A stretch of 64,000 bases of DNA, taken from an uncultured Bartonella sp. Lineage in GTDB: Bacteria > Pseudomonadota > Alphaproteobacteria > Rhizobiales > Rhizobiaceae. Under the pieces are notes generated by a model that was not told the origin of the DNA, did no database searches, and was given only the letters and a program-made list of their open reading frames with translations. The translations under genes and the position numbers were made by a program. The first letter of the stretch is position 1. Each line of letters begins with the position of its first letter. This document shows, in pieces, positions 33,805 to 42,851 of the stretch. The stretch covers positions 124,001-188,000 of the forward strand of contig NZ_CAMLFE010000005.1 in assembly GCF_946479275.1 (NCBI RefSeq). The letters are read 5' to 3'.

Positions 33805-34608
33805 GTGGCGAATGTTTTCAAGCTCATGGGGCATTTGGCAGTTAAAATTTTTATCCTTGAAAAGGAAAAGGGACGTGGTCGGAACCAGAAAGCTACCCCC
33901 CCTGAAACAAAAAAATCCGTGAAAAAAACCGTCGTTAAGAAGGTGCGTCAACATAAAAACGCCGCGCCTTTAACGGAAGAGATTGAAAAAGAAATTGTGC
34001 GGGTTGCTGATGGATTTTTAGAAAAGGCTGCACGTTCGAGAGTGAAGTGTGAAAAGGAAATTGAGCGGCAAGTGCTGGGCAATGAAGGGATGGCCGCGCG
34101 TTCAAGCGGAGCAGTTGAAACAAAAACCGTGCAGGATGGGAATGATGGAAATGGGAAATTGCCGGTTGAAAGCCATGATGTTTTGAAAACAATGCCGACT
34201 GAAAAAAAATTGACGAAGAAAGCCGCGCAAAAAAAACGGGAAGCCATACGAGAAAAGAAAGCTTCCGGAATTTTGAAAGAGGCTATTTTAAAAGCTGCAA
34301 CAAAAGCCGGTAACCAATTGGGAGAAGACGGGCTTGTTTCCTATCTTGAAGCACAGGCTTTAAAAAATGCTTCTTCCTTTTTGACACTACTCGGCAAAGT
34401 ATTGCCTGCCGAACTTAATTCAGAAGGACAAGAATTAAAAACCGTAACAAAAATCGAACTGGTTGCTTTAACTCCGTCACCGAAAGATTTGACAGTTGCA
34501 AAATCACCAACCGGAAAAAAGCGCATGACTTCTAAAAAGCCCATGAGCCGAAATCAGGAACTTGGGATAAATCAGGAACTTTCGGAAATCCTTAAAAAAG
34601 ACGATTGA
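33805..34608 (+). CDS. Phage packaging-region protein, putative terminase small subunit
   Basis: The protein is about 267 residues from GTG 33805 (ATG 33826 is an alternative). A Lys/Arg-rich N-terminus (GRGRNQKAT) and a disordered middle precede a helical block, ILKEAILKAATKAGNQLGEDG then SSFLTLLGKVLPAEL. This last block resembles a common domain in small proteins just upstream of terminase large subunits. The remaining tail is basic. Position before the terminase large gene supports a small-subunit or DNA-recognition role, but the length and disorder exceed the usual size, so the assignment is tentative. Confidence 0.62.
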   Translation: MANVFKLMGHLAVKIFILEKEKGRGRNQKATPPETKKSVKKTVVKKVRQHKNAAPLTEEIEKEIVRVADGFLEKAARSRVKCEKEIERQVLGNEGMAARSSGAVETKTVQDGNDGNGKLPVESHDVLKTMPTEKKLTKKAAQKKREAIREKKASGILKEAILKAATKAGNQLGEDGLVSYLEAQALKNASSFLTLLGKVLPAELNSEGQELKTVTKIELVALTPSPKDLTVAKSPTGKKRMTSKKPMSRNQELGINQELSEILKKDD

Positions 34609-35033
34609 AAAACCTCCGGTGAAAAAGGCTTTTAAAAAAGTGAACCGGTTTTGCAATTGTTCAGTGAATTTGTTTTCGATGCGAAATGAAAAGAGAGTTT
34701 CACTGTTTTTCGGGTCTTGAAAATTATTTCAAAAAACGTCGTGCCGTTTTGAAATAGTGGCCGTTTTGAAATGACGGGCTTTTTAAAAAGCTTGACGTGC
34801 TGCCTCTCGGGCTTTGGCCTTATTACGATGGGATATATTATTTCCTGAAGGCGTGGTTTTTAAAAGTGGCGATGCTTGTTTAAAACAAGTGTTTTTCCTT
34901 CCATATCCGTCAAGGTGGTGAGAGCGGCTTTCAGAACAGTTTTTCAAGCTTTTTTAGGCTACCGGATTTGGTTTGGAACGTGGCAAACGTCTTGTCCGGT
35001 CTTTTTGTTTCGGTGGTTTTGTGGTGGTTCATG
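34609..35033. other. Intergenic region before the terminase large subunit
   Basis: No gene is supported. GCCGTTTTGAAAT occurs twice, at 34746 and 34763. A GGCACG-type pac or cos site was not identifiable by eye. Confidence 0.4.
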
Positions 35034-36356
35034 ACAACAGAAAAAATAGAATTGCCGGAAAAGCTCATTACCCTTTTCGACGGGCCTGCCGATATCAGGG
35101 CGGCCTATGGCGGGCGCGGTTCGGGAAAAACCCGTTCCTTTGCCACAATGAGCGCAGTGGTCGGCTATTGTTTGGGAAAAAGAGGAATTCGCGGCATTAT
35201 TCTTTGTGCCCGCCAGTTCCAGAATTCTTTGGCTGACAGCTCTTTGGAAGAAATCAAAAGAGCCATTGCCGATTATCCGTTTTTACAAAATTACTATACC
35301 ATTGGTGAAACCTATATACGCTCGAAAGACGGGCGCATTACTTATGCCTTTTCAGGTCTTGACCGGAATATTGCGAGTATCAAATCGAAGGGGCGGTTGC
35401 TTCTCTGTTGGGTGGATGAAGCCGAACCTGTGACCTCTCACGCATGGAACACATTGATACCGACTTTGCGCGAAGAAGGTGAGGATTGGAACACCGAACT
35501 CTGGGTAACATGGAACCCGCTCAGAAAAGAGGCAGCTGTTGAAAAGCGTTTTCGCGACAGTAAAAATGCGCGTATCAAATCTGTTCAACTGAATTGGCGT
35601 GATAATCCGAGATTTCCCGATCTATTAAACCGCGCCCGCCTTGATGACTTGAAGAACCGGCCGGAAAGTTATGACCATATATGGGAAGGGGGATTTCTTT
35701 CCCGGATGGAGGGAGCCTATTTTGCAACCGGTCTTGCAATTGCCAAAGAAGAAGGGCGCATTTCCAATGTTCCGGCCGACCCGTTAATGACATTTCAAGC
35801 TTTTTTCGACATTGGCGGCACAGGCGCCAAAGCCGATGCAACCGCTATCTGGATTGCGCAATTTATCGGAAAAGAAATCCGCGTTCTTGATTATTATGAA
35901 GCGCAAGGGCAGCCTTTGAGTGCCCATATCAACTGGCTGCGCGAAAAAGGTTACGGACATGCAAGAATTACATTGCCGCATGATGGTGCAACCAAAGATC
36001 GCGTGCGGGATGTGAGTTTTGAAAGTGCGCTTCAACAAGCCGGTTTCGAGGTGGACATTATTCCCAATCAGGGAAAAGGGGCAGCACGCGCCCGCATTGA
36101 AGCGGCAAGACGGCTTTTCCCCTCTATCTGGTTTAATGAAAAAACCACAGAAGCAGGACGCGATGCTTTGGGCTGGTATCACGAAAAACGTGACGACAAA
36201 CGCGATATAGGACTGGGGCCGGAACATGATTGGGCAAGCCACGGGGCTGATGCTTTCGGCCTGATGTGTATTGCTTATGAAGCACCAAAAATTTCTAAAA
36301 ACCGGCAGCGCAATTTCCCGCGACATGATTTTAATACGTCATGGATGGCAGGATAA
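35034..36356 (+). CDS. Phage terminase large subunit
   Basis: The protein is 440 residues from the ATG at 35034. Walker A (GGRGSGKT, residues 27-34) and Walker B with the catalytic acid (LLLCWVDEAE, about 114-123) form the packaging ATPase. The C-terminal nuclease half includes FFDIGGTGAKADATAIW and the late HDWASHGADAFG motif with acidic metal ligands. This is the motor that cuts and translocates DNA into the prohead. An in-frame TTG at 34968 would add 22 residues with no ribosome site, so I prefer the ATG. The type fits headful-packaging podoviruses. Confidence 0.94.
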   Translation, partial: TTEKIELPEKLITLFDGPADIRAAYGGRGSGKTRSFATMSAVVGYCLGKRGIRGIILCARQFQNSLADSSLEEIKRAIADYPFLQNYYTIGETYIRSKDGRITYAFSGLDRNIASIKSKGRLLLCWVDEAEPVTSHAWNTLIPTLREEGEDWNTELWVTWNPLRKEAAVEKRFRDSKNARIKSVQLNWRDNPRFPDLLNRARLDDLKNRPESYDHIWEGGFLSRMEGAYFATGLAIAKEEGRISNVPADPLMTFQAFFDIGGTGAKADATAIWIAQFIGKEIRVLDYYEAQGQPLSAHINWLREKGYGHARITLPHDGATKDRVRDVSFESALQQAGFEVDIIPNQGKGAARARIEAARRLFPSIWFNEKTTEAGRDALGWYHEKRDDKRDIGLGPEHDWASHGADAFGLMCIAYEAPKISKNRQRNFPRHDFNTSWMAG

Positions 36357-37004
36357 CAAAAAGCAAAATTGTCGACTGTTGAACCAAGATTCAAGTGAAA
36401 GAACCGTGCGTGTCCAAATTATAGCGGATAGTAATTGCATTTTGCTATTCTTTCAAAGCTTGAAAGCGAAGTTTCAAAAACAAAAGACGCTACCAAGGGT
36501 GCGGCACAATATGCGAAACCGGAGACTTTCTTGAACGAGAGCTTCCAAAACGGGCAAAAGAGCAAGAAAAACGAGGGCCGAAGCTCAAACAAGCTTTATG
36601 CGCGGCAGGCGTGAATTTGGCGGCGTTCGCAATGTTTGCGATATATGCATTGTTTAAGGCACGGGAAATGTTCGGAATGTTTTCGATGTTTGCGGGACGC
36701 GTAAAATTGGCAGCGTTCGCGGCATGAGTGATATTCGCTGTGATTGCCGGTTTGGCACGAGGTGAACTATTCGGAACAATAGAACCGGATGCGCAACGTG
36801 TCGGCTTTTGTTTTTCCGGCAATGGCTTTTGCTTTATGTGACCTGACCTTTTTGTTTCTTTATGACGGTTGCCTTGTGCTTTCCCGCCTGCCCGCTTGCG
36901 CGGTTTCCCTTTTTATTTTTCGGGCTTTTCGGCTTTTCAGAATTGAACTTTCAAGTTGTGCGGGCTGCGACACGACCAATTTTAACCATTAATTTTACGG
37001 GCTG
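36357..37004. other. Terminase-portal intergenic region with diverged repeats
   Basis: This gap of 648 bp is unusual in a packed morphogenesis cluster. AATTTGGCGGCGTTCGC (36610) and AAATTGGCAGCGTTCGC (36705) are near-identical, and words of the type (G/C)AATGTTTGCGA recur between. No ORF with a ribosome site was found; a gene may have decayed here. Confidence 0.45.
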
Positions 37005-39122
37005 ATGATGATGCAAGAAAACGAGAGTTTAGACCATGGGGCTTCGGATGACTTTGACAGTGCAAAAAGAGATATTCTGTTCCAGTCATTGTTAAAGCTT
37101 TTCCGGCAGGATATGGCGCATGTTGCCGAATGGCGCAAAAATGCCCGCGAAGACTATGCCTTTTATAATGGTGAACAGTGGGAAGCCCAAGACAAGGCGG
37201 CGCTTTTCGAGCAAAAACGCCCTGTCATGACGTTCAACCGCATTGCGCCGCTTGTCAATGCCGTTATCGGCTCGGAGCGCAACAACAAACGCGAAGTGCA
37301 ATTTATTCCGCGTGAAATCGGAGATGCGAGAGCCAATGAAATATTGACCGGTGCGGCGGAATGGTTTCGCGATCAGGCGGAAGCGGAATATGAGGATTCG
37401 GAAGCTTTTACAGATACTGTCATTTGCGGTATGGGGTGGACAGATACACGCCTTGACTTTGACGATGATGAAGCGGGTAAACCTGTTGTGTGCCGCCTTG
37501 ACCCGTTGAAAATGGTGTGGGATGCCTCAGCGGTGAAAGCCAATCTGGTAGATGCGGAGCGCCTCTGGTATATCGACGAAAAGCCGCTTGCCGAAGCGCG
37601 CCGCATGTTTCCCGATATTGACCCGTCACTGCTTGATGCGCGCTGGGCAAAAAATGGTGTTTTTGACAGTAGCGCACCTCTTTCCCATGTGAATTCTGAC
37701 ACATTCTATGGTGACGACCAAACGGGTGCTTCGGATGCGGATGAAAACGACTTGGGGCTTTCTTCCGCTGCGAGCTCTTTGGTGACGCTTGTCGAATGCC
37801 GCTGGTTCGAGCGCGAGGCTTTTTACAAGGTTTTTGACCCGCTGACAGGTGAAACACAGGATTATTCGCTTCGCGACTATGAAGAGAAAAAGAAAATTTC
37901 GCCTGAAATACAATCGGTAAGGCTTACAAGAAAGATTGTGAAACGGGCTTTTCTGGGCGAGGTTTTGCTTGCCGAACCGGATCAGCCGATGGTGCCGAAC
38001 GGGCAACTTGGTTGGGAATGCATTACCGGTTATTTCGACAAGATGAAAAAGCATTATTATGGCATTGTGCGCCCCACAAAAGACCCGCAGCGTTGGGCGA
38101 ACAAATTTTTCAGCCAGGTGATGTATCTTTTAAACAGCCAATCGAAGGGCGGCATTCTTGCCGAACGCGGTGCTTTCGATGATGACAGGCAGGCAGAAGA
38201 AAGCTGGGCGCGCGCCGATGCCATTACCTGGACAAAACAGAATGCGCTCGCCGGACAAAATGCCCGCATTCAACCCAAGCCCGTGGCACAATTTCCTGTT
38301 GGTTTTTTCCAGCTTTTCAACGAGGCCAAAGAAGCAATTTCGGATGTGACGGGCTTGTCTTCAGAATTTATCGGCACGAGAGAAGTAAACCAGCCCGGTG
38401 TTTTGGAAAGCCAGCGCCGGCAATCTTCTTTGAATTTGCTTGCCTCGCTTTTTGATGCGCTGCGCCGTTATCGGAAAAGACAGGGGCAAATTATGCTTTA
38501 TCTCATACAGAACTATCTTTCCGATGGAAGGCTTATCCGCATTGTGGGGGATGACAACAAGAAATATGTGCCTTTGACACATGAAGCAGTCGCCAACCGC
38601 CAATATGACATTATTGTTGATGATGCACCGACAAGCCCTAATGAAAAAGAACGGACATTTGCGATTATTCAACAGATGTTGCCGATGTTGAAAGATTATC
38701 TCACACCGGAAATCGGACTGGAAATTCTGCGCTATTCGCCACTTCCTGCCTCGCTTGTTGAAAAATGGACAGCCAAGGCACAAGAAGCGGCGCAACAAAA
38801 AGCAGAACAGGAAATGGCCAGAGAACAGATGGCCAGAGAACAGATGGCAAGAAAACAGATGGCCGGCCAAGAAGCGGCAATGGAGAGAAATGCATTGCCG
38901 GAACAGTCTATCGGGCAACAGGCGGAGCAATTGAAGTTGCAAGCTCTGGCAAACGAGCTTGATATGAAAGCCAAAGCCCGTGAACTCGACCTTAATGCCA
39001 AAGCGGCCGATCTTTTTTTAAAAAATCAGAAAGCAAGGCTTGAGACCGAAACGGCCAAAAACCGCGCGCTCATTGAACAATTGAAAATTGAACAATCGCA
39101 AACGGGGCGCGCCAATTCCTGA
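37005..39122 (+). CDS. Phage portal protein (P22 gp1-like)
   Basis: The 705-residue portal protein has the features of the P22-type group: an N-terminal AREDYAFYNGEQWEAQDKAAL motif (spread over residues 47-67), RPVMTFNRIAPLVNAVIGSE, then the stem/wing body (ELIGTR-like SEFIGTREVNQPGVLE). The C-terminal 100 residues are a long charged coiled coil containing three to four MAREQ repeats, comparable to the P22 portal barrel. Three consecutive ATGs (37005, 37008, 37011) are possible starts. It forms the dodecameric DNA gate at one capsid vertex and binds the terminase and the gp4-like adaptor. Confidence 0.93.
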   Translation: MMMQENESLDHGASDDFDSAKRDILFQSLLKLFRQDMAHVAEWRKNAREDYAFYNGEQWEAQDKAALFEQKRPVMTFNRIAPLVNAVIGSERNNKREVQFIPREIGDARANEILTGAAEWFRDQAEAEYEDSEAFTDTVICGMGWTDTRLDFDDDEAGKPVVCRLDPLKMVWDASAVKANLVDAERLWYIDEKPLAEARRMFPDIDPSLLDARWAKNGVFDSSAPLSHVNSDTFYGDDQTGASDADENDLGLSSAASSLVTLVECRWFEREAFYKVFDPLTGETQDYSLRDYEEKKKISPEIQSVRLTRKIVKRAFLGEVLLAEPDQPMVPNGQLGWECITGYFDKMKKHYYGIVRPTKDPQRWANKFFSQVMYLLNSQSKGGILAERGAFDDDRQAEESWARADAITWTKQNALAGQNARIQPKPVAQFPVGFFQLFNEAKEAISDVTGLSSEFIGTREVNQPGVLESQRRQSSLNLLASLFDALRRYRKRQGQIMLYLIQNYLSDGRLIRIVGDDNKKYVPLTHEAVANRQYDIIVDDAPTSPNEKERTFAIIQQMLPMLKDYLTPEIGLEILRYSPLPASLVEKWTAKAQEAAQQKAEQEMAREQMAREQMARKQMAGQEAAMERNALPEQSIGQQAEQLKLQALANELDMKAKARELDLNAKAADLFLKNQKARLETETAKNRALIEQLKIEQSQTGRANS
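38814..38873 (+). repeat. 15-bp tandem repeats inside the portal coiled coil
   Basis: ATGGCCAGAGAACAG is repeated at 38814 and 38829, with variants at 38844 and 38859. It encodes MAREQ-type pentapeptides in the barrel region, so length change would stay in frame. Confidence 0.85.
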
Positions 39123-39318
39123 AACAGGCGACCCGAAAGCTTCGGATAAAATGGTTTTTTAAATTTGGCAAAGCGGCATTTCAGATTGTCGCCGCTTTTT
39201 ATCGCCCGCAATTGCAACTTTTGTCTTTCCTGCCGGATGAACCGGCTTCGCCTCAAGCATCGGCGTTTTGATGCTCTGCTGCCCGTTTTTTCAAAGGGCA
39301 TGTTTAAAGGATAAATTT

Positions 39319-40305
39319 ATGGATATTGCACCCGAATTTTCACCGGAAGAACAGGATGTTCTCGGCCAGCAAAATACCGACAATGAAAGCTTTGACGATG
39401 AAACAGCCTTACCGGAAAATTTTTCCGACATGGATGCGATGACCGGACCTTCTGAAAATCCGGAAGGGGAACATGAAAAAAAGGCGGGCGAAGAAGAAGA
39501 CGAAAGAACCGCAAAAGCGCGAAACCATATGGTTCCGCATGGTGCACTTCACGCTGAAAGGGAAGAGCGCAAAAAAGCGCAAGCCGAGGCGGCAGAGGCA
39601 AAAGCCAAACTTGCCCGCATTGAAGAACGTTTCAAAATTGCGCGCGAATTCACAGAAAATAATGCCGAAGGCGAGAGCTTCTCACCATTAAAACAGCCAC
39701 AAATGGAAGCGCCCGATCCGGAAAAAGATTTTGTCGGCTATGTCAAATGGATTGGCGCCAGATTGCAAAACGAGGAAACCGAAAGACAAAAAAGAGAAGC
39801 CGAAGAGCGGCAATCTATCAAAGCCGCAAGAGAACAGGAAGCGGTCAAAGATTATTTCGCCACTTCTGTAACGGCACTTAAAGCCGAACTGCCGGATTTC
39901 GACGAAGCGGCCGATTTTCTTTATGAAGCACGGGTAAACCAGTTGAAGGCGCTCGCCGATGCTTACCCTGCTTTTAAAAATGTCGATGCGATCAATGCGC
40001 AGATTGGAAACGAGCTTGCGGCCATTGTTAAAGGCGCTTTGGAAAGCGGCACCAATCCTGCGCAAACAATTTATAATTATGCAAAAAATATCGGCTTCAA
40101 GGCGAAATCTATAGCGGGGGGTGACATTGCCACAATGCGCGCCAAAAAAAACGCTGCACGCACACTCACCGCATCGAACGGGCGCGCTATTGCCGACCCT
40201 ATTAGCCTTGAAGCCATAGATGCCATGAGCGACCGGCAATTTGCCGAGTGGATTTCCAATCCGCGAAATGAAAGAGCCTTCAACATTCTGATGAAGGGGG
40301 AATAA
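39319..40305 (+). CDS. Phage scaffolding protein candidate
   Basis: The protein is 328 residues from the ATG at 39319, which has AAAGG eight bases upstream. It is acidic at the N-terminus, then strongly charged coiled-coil (EREERKKAQAEAAEAKAKLA, ETERQKREAEERQ), and ends with a helical, more basic C-terminal part. This composition and the position between portal and major capsid are standard for scaffolding proteins, which guide prohead assembly and leave. There is no protease motif. The functional call rests on position and composition. Confidence 0.75.
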   Translation: MDIAPEFSPEEQDVLGQQNTDNESFDDETALPENFSDMDAMTGPSENPEGEHEKKAGEEEDERTAKARNHMVPHGALHAEREERKKAQAEAAEAKAKLARIEERFKIAREFTENNAEGESFSPLKQPQMEAPDPEKDFVGYVKWIGARLQNEETERQKREAEERQSIKAAREQEAVKDYFATSVTALKAELPDFDEAADFLYEARVNQLKALADAYPAFKNVDAINAQIGNELAAIVKGALESGTNPAQTIYNYAKNIGFKAKSIAGGDIATMRAKKNAARTLTASNGRAIADPISLEAIDAMSDRQFAEWISNPRNERAFNILMKGE

Positions 40306-40614
40306 GGCTTTTTGCAAAATAAGGCTTTTTGCACAAGCCTGTTTTTTAAAGCTGATTTGAGACACGAAGCTTCAAAAGCTTGTGTTTTAAAAACGATCGC
40401 TTGCAAAACTTCAGGCTTTCAAAACCTTGGGCTTTCAAAACCTTGAAGCAAGTTTGTGCGGGTTTGTTTTAAAACTTTCAACTTTTTCTTTTGCGGATTT
40501 TCGTTTGAAATGGACGTTATCATTTTCACCCACCGGAGGTTTTCCGGTTTCGTTGGTTCGCTCGCGTTAAAGCGACAAAAAGCTTGAAAATCAATTGAAT
40601 TTTAGGAGGCCATC
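40306..40614. repeat. Intergenic region with two separate tandem duplications
   Basis: AATAAGGCTTTTTGCAA (40301-40317) is duplicated at 40318-40334, and GGCTTTCAAAACCTTG (40414-40429) at 40430-40445. The rest is the 5' leader of the capsid gene, ending in a strong AGGAGG ribosome site. No gene was found. Confidence 0.75.
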
Positions 40615-41733
40615 ATGGCTATTACATCCATCGGGGTGAACGACCCTCTGGCTGTTCGTGCCTGGTCGAAGAAACTTGCCGTCGAAGTATCGAAAGCTAC
40701 CGAGATTGCGCCTTTGATCGGAACCGACACCAACAGCATTATCCAGCTTAAAGACGAAACCCAGAAAGGTGCGGGTGATACTGTCCGTTTCGGCTTGCGC
40801 ACCCAGCTGATGGGCGAAGGCGTATCAGAAGGGGTTAAACTGGAAGGCAATGAAGAAGCCCTTTCAACCTTGAATGATGCTGTTATCATCAATGAACTTG
40901 CCCATGCTGTGAGGGTGAAAAACGAGGGCACAATCGACCAGCAGCGTGTGCTTTTCGATTTGCGCAGCGAAGCCAAAGACGGTTTGACCGACTGGTATGC
41001 CGACCGTTTGTCGCTCATGTTTTTTACCCATGTTTGCGGCTATACCGCTAAACAAATGAACTTTGAAGGGCGCACCATTTCATTGTCGCCGGTGCATTAC
41101 GGTTTCAATGAGCCGACAGCCCCGACCGACAAGCGCATTATTCGCCCGAATGGCAAAACCACTGACGAAAGCCTTGACGAAAAAGATGTGTTCAATCTTT
41201 CGCTGGTTGATAAAGCGGTGGAGCGGGCAAAACTTGCCAATCCGCGTTTGCGCCCTGTGCGTGTCGAGGGGGATAGTGTTTATGTGCTTTACCTGCACCC
41301 GACACAGGTGACGGCACTGCGCACCAACACGGCAACCGGCCAATGGCTTGATATTCAAAAAGCAGCCTATCAGGGCTCGCGCGCCAAAAACCCGATTTTT
41401 GACGGCTCGCTCGGCATGTATAACGGGGTGGTTCTGCGTGAAGCCGAACATATTACCGAAGGTGTCAATTCTGCCGACCCGACCACGCCTGTTTCAAACA
41501 CCCGCCGTGCGGTGCTTTTGGGTGCACAGGCTTCCATCGTCGCTTTCGGCAAGGACCGCGGACCAACGCGCTACAAACTGGTTGAAGAATTCTTCGACTA
41601 TGAACGCGAACTCGGTGTTGCAGCAAAAACCCTGATCGGTATGAAGAAAACAAACTTCAAACTGAAAGACAGCACTGTCGGCGAACAGGATTTCGCAACC
41701 ATCGTTATTTCGACCTATGCCGAGCCACTTTAA
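40615..41733 (+). CDS. Major capsid protein, N4-gp56 family
   Basis: The 372-residue protein matches the N4-gp56 capsid group: the start MAITSIGVNDPLAVRAWSK, TEIAPLIGTDTNSIIQ, the body VLYLHPTQVTALRT and the late NTRRAVLLGAQASIVAFGK with YERELGVAA. The ATG has an excellent AGGAGG site, consistent with the high expression a major capsid protein needs. It pairs with the upstream scaffold candidate. Combining an N4-type capsid with P22-like portal and tail genes is common in mosaic podoviruses. Confidence 0.92.
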   Translation: MAITSIGVNDPLAVRAWSKKLAVEVSKATEIAPLIGTDTNSIIQLKDETQKGAGDTVRFGLRTQLMGEGVSEGVKLEGNEEALSTLNDAVIINELAHAVRVKNEGTIDQQRVLFDLRSEAKDGLTDWYADRLSLMFFTHVCGYTAKQMNFEGRTISLSPVHYGFNEPTAPTDKRIIRPNGKTTDESLDEKDVFNLSLVDKAVERAKLANPRLRPVRVEGDSVYVLYLHPTQVTALRTNTATGQWLDIQKAAYQGSRAKNPIFDGSLGMYNGVVLREAEHITEGVNSADPTTPVSNTRRAVLLGAQASIVAFGKDRGPTRYKLVEEFFDYERELGVAAKTLIGMKKTNFKLKDSTVGEQDFATIVISTYAEPL

Positions 41734-41863
41734 AACGGCATTTCAAACAACAGGAAAAGGGGCAAGTGCTCCTTTTTCTTTTTATGCGACGAGCTGTCTA
41801 AGGCGCAATTTTCCCCCTTCCCGATTTTTTAAAAAACCGGTGATTTTGCCAGAGACGAAAAAA

Positions 41864-42151
41864 ATGACCCATGCTTATTCTATAGACATGCCTTCAAGCG
41901 ATGATACCGACTGGATATTGATGGATTTTGAGGAGCCTGCGGCAAAAAGCGGGAAGGTGCGAGATAAAAAGACCGCGCCCCTTTCCCGAAAACCGGCAAA
42001 AAAAGCGAGAATGAAAAAACCGCAAGCGGAAACCGGAAGCACATCTCGAAACACTGCGGAAAAAGTCGCCGATTTGAAGACCGCAAGCGGAAAGAAGCGG
42101 CAGAGAACACGCAACCCGAACTCAAAGCAAAACCGTAAAACAAAGGTTTAA
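41864..42151 (+). CDS. Small basic phage protein between capsid and adaptor genes
   Basis: The protein is 95 residues from the ATG at 41864 (AGAGA upstream). A short acidic head (MPSSDDTDWILMDFEEP) is followed by about 65 residues of Lys/Arg-rich, probably disordered sequence. No family is recognised. Basic disordered proteins here may bind DNA or decorate the head. The longer frame from 41717 overlaps the capsid gene and is not preferred. Confidence 0.68.
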   Translation: MTHAYSIDMPSSDDTDWILMDFEEPAAKSGKVRDKKTAPLSRKPAKKARMKKPQAETGSTSRNTAEKVADLKTASGKKRQRTRNPNSKQNRKTKV

Positions 42152-42155
42152 TACC

Positions 42156-42851
42156 ATGGCCATTATCATTACCACGACAGGGCCGATGACAAGTCTTCCC
42201 ACTTCTCTCCAGCCGAAAAACAAAAACTTTTCGGATATGATTGCCGTTATTCAGGATGAAATTGATGATACGACAAATGAATATTTCAGCCAGATTCAGG
42301 AAGCAATCTATTCGGCCATCCGCTTTTCAGCACGTGAACCGCTTTATTTCAATGAAACGCGCGATATTACCTTTTTGACGACTAAAAATCAGGAATGGTA
42401 TGGCGCAACAACCGAAAAGGCGATTGCAAGTGCGGCCGGTATCCGCTTTGTTTTTCTTGAAAAATCTCACGGAAACGCAAAAAGGCTTCATCTTAATTCC
42501 CCGCAGGAACTTGAAAGCGCGGGTTCAGCCCATGGCGAACCTTATGCCTATTGTTATTTCGGGAAAAAACTACGGCTCTTTCCCTGCCCTGACAAAGTTT
42601 ACAAAATACGCCTGATGATTGAGCCTTACCGGCTTGAAGAAGTTTTGAAAGCCGACGAGGAATCCCCTTGGTTTCTCGATGCGTTCGACCTTGTCAAAGC
42701 GCGGGCAAAATACGAGCTTTATAAAGATATTTTGAAAGATGCCGAAATGGCTCGAACAGCCTTTAGCGATTTTAACGAGCAGCTTTCAGCGTTAAAAGTG
42801 GAAACCTCGCGGCGCAATGGTAGCGGCAAAATCAAAGCAACGGTGTTTTAA
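42156..42851 (+). CDS. Head-tail adaptor (P22 gp4-like)
   Basis: The 231-residue protein has the common adaptor features: DMIAVIQDEIDDTTNEYFSQIQEAI (over residues 27-51), a beta-rich middle (FLTTKNQEWYGAT) and a C-terminal WFLDAFDLVKARAKYELYKDIL helix set. Such proteins form the ring just under the portal in P22-like phages. It is immediately followed by the gp10-like gene (no gap). Confidence 0.8.
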   Translation: MAIIITTTGPMTSLPTSLQPKNKNFSDMIAVIQDEIDDTTNEYFSQIQEAIYSAIRFSAREPLYFNETRDITFLTTKNQEWYGATTEKAIASAAGIRFVFLEKSHGNAKRLHLNSPQELESAGSAHGEPYAYCYFGKKLRLFPCPDKVYKIRLMIEPYRLEEVLKADEESPWFLDAFDLVKARAKYELYKDILKDAEMARTAFSDFNEQLSALKVETSRRNGSGKIKATVF

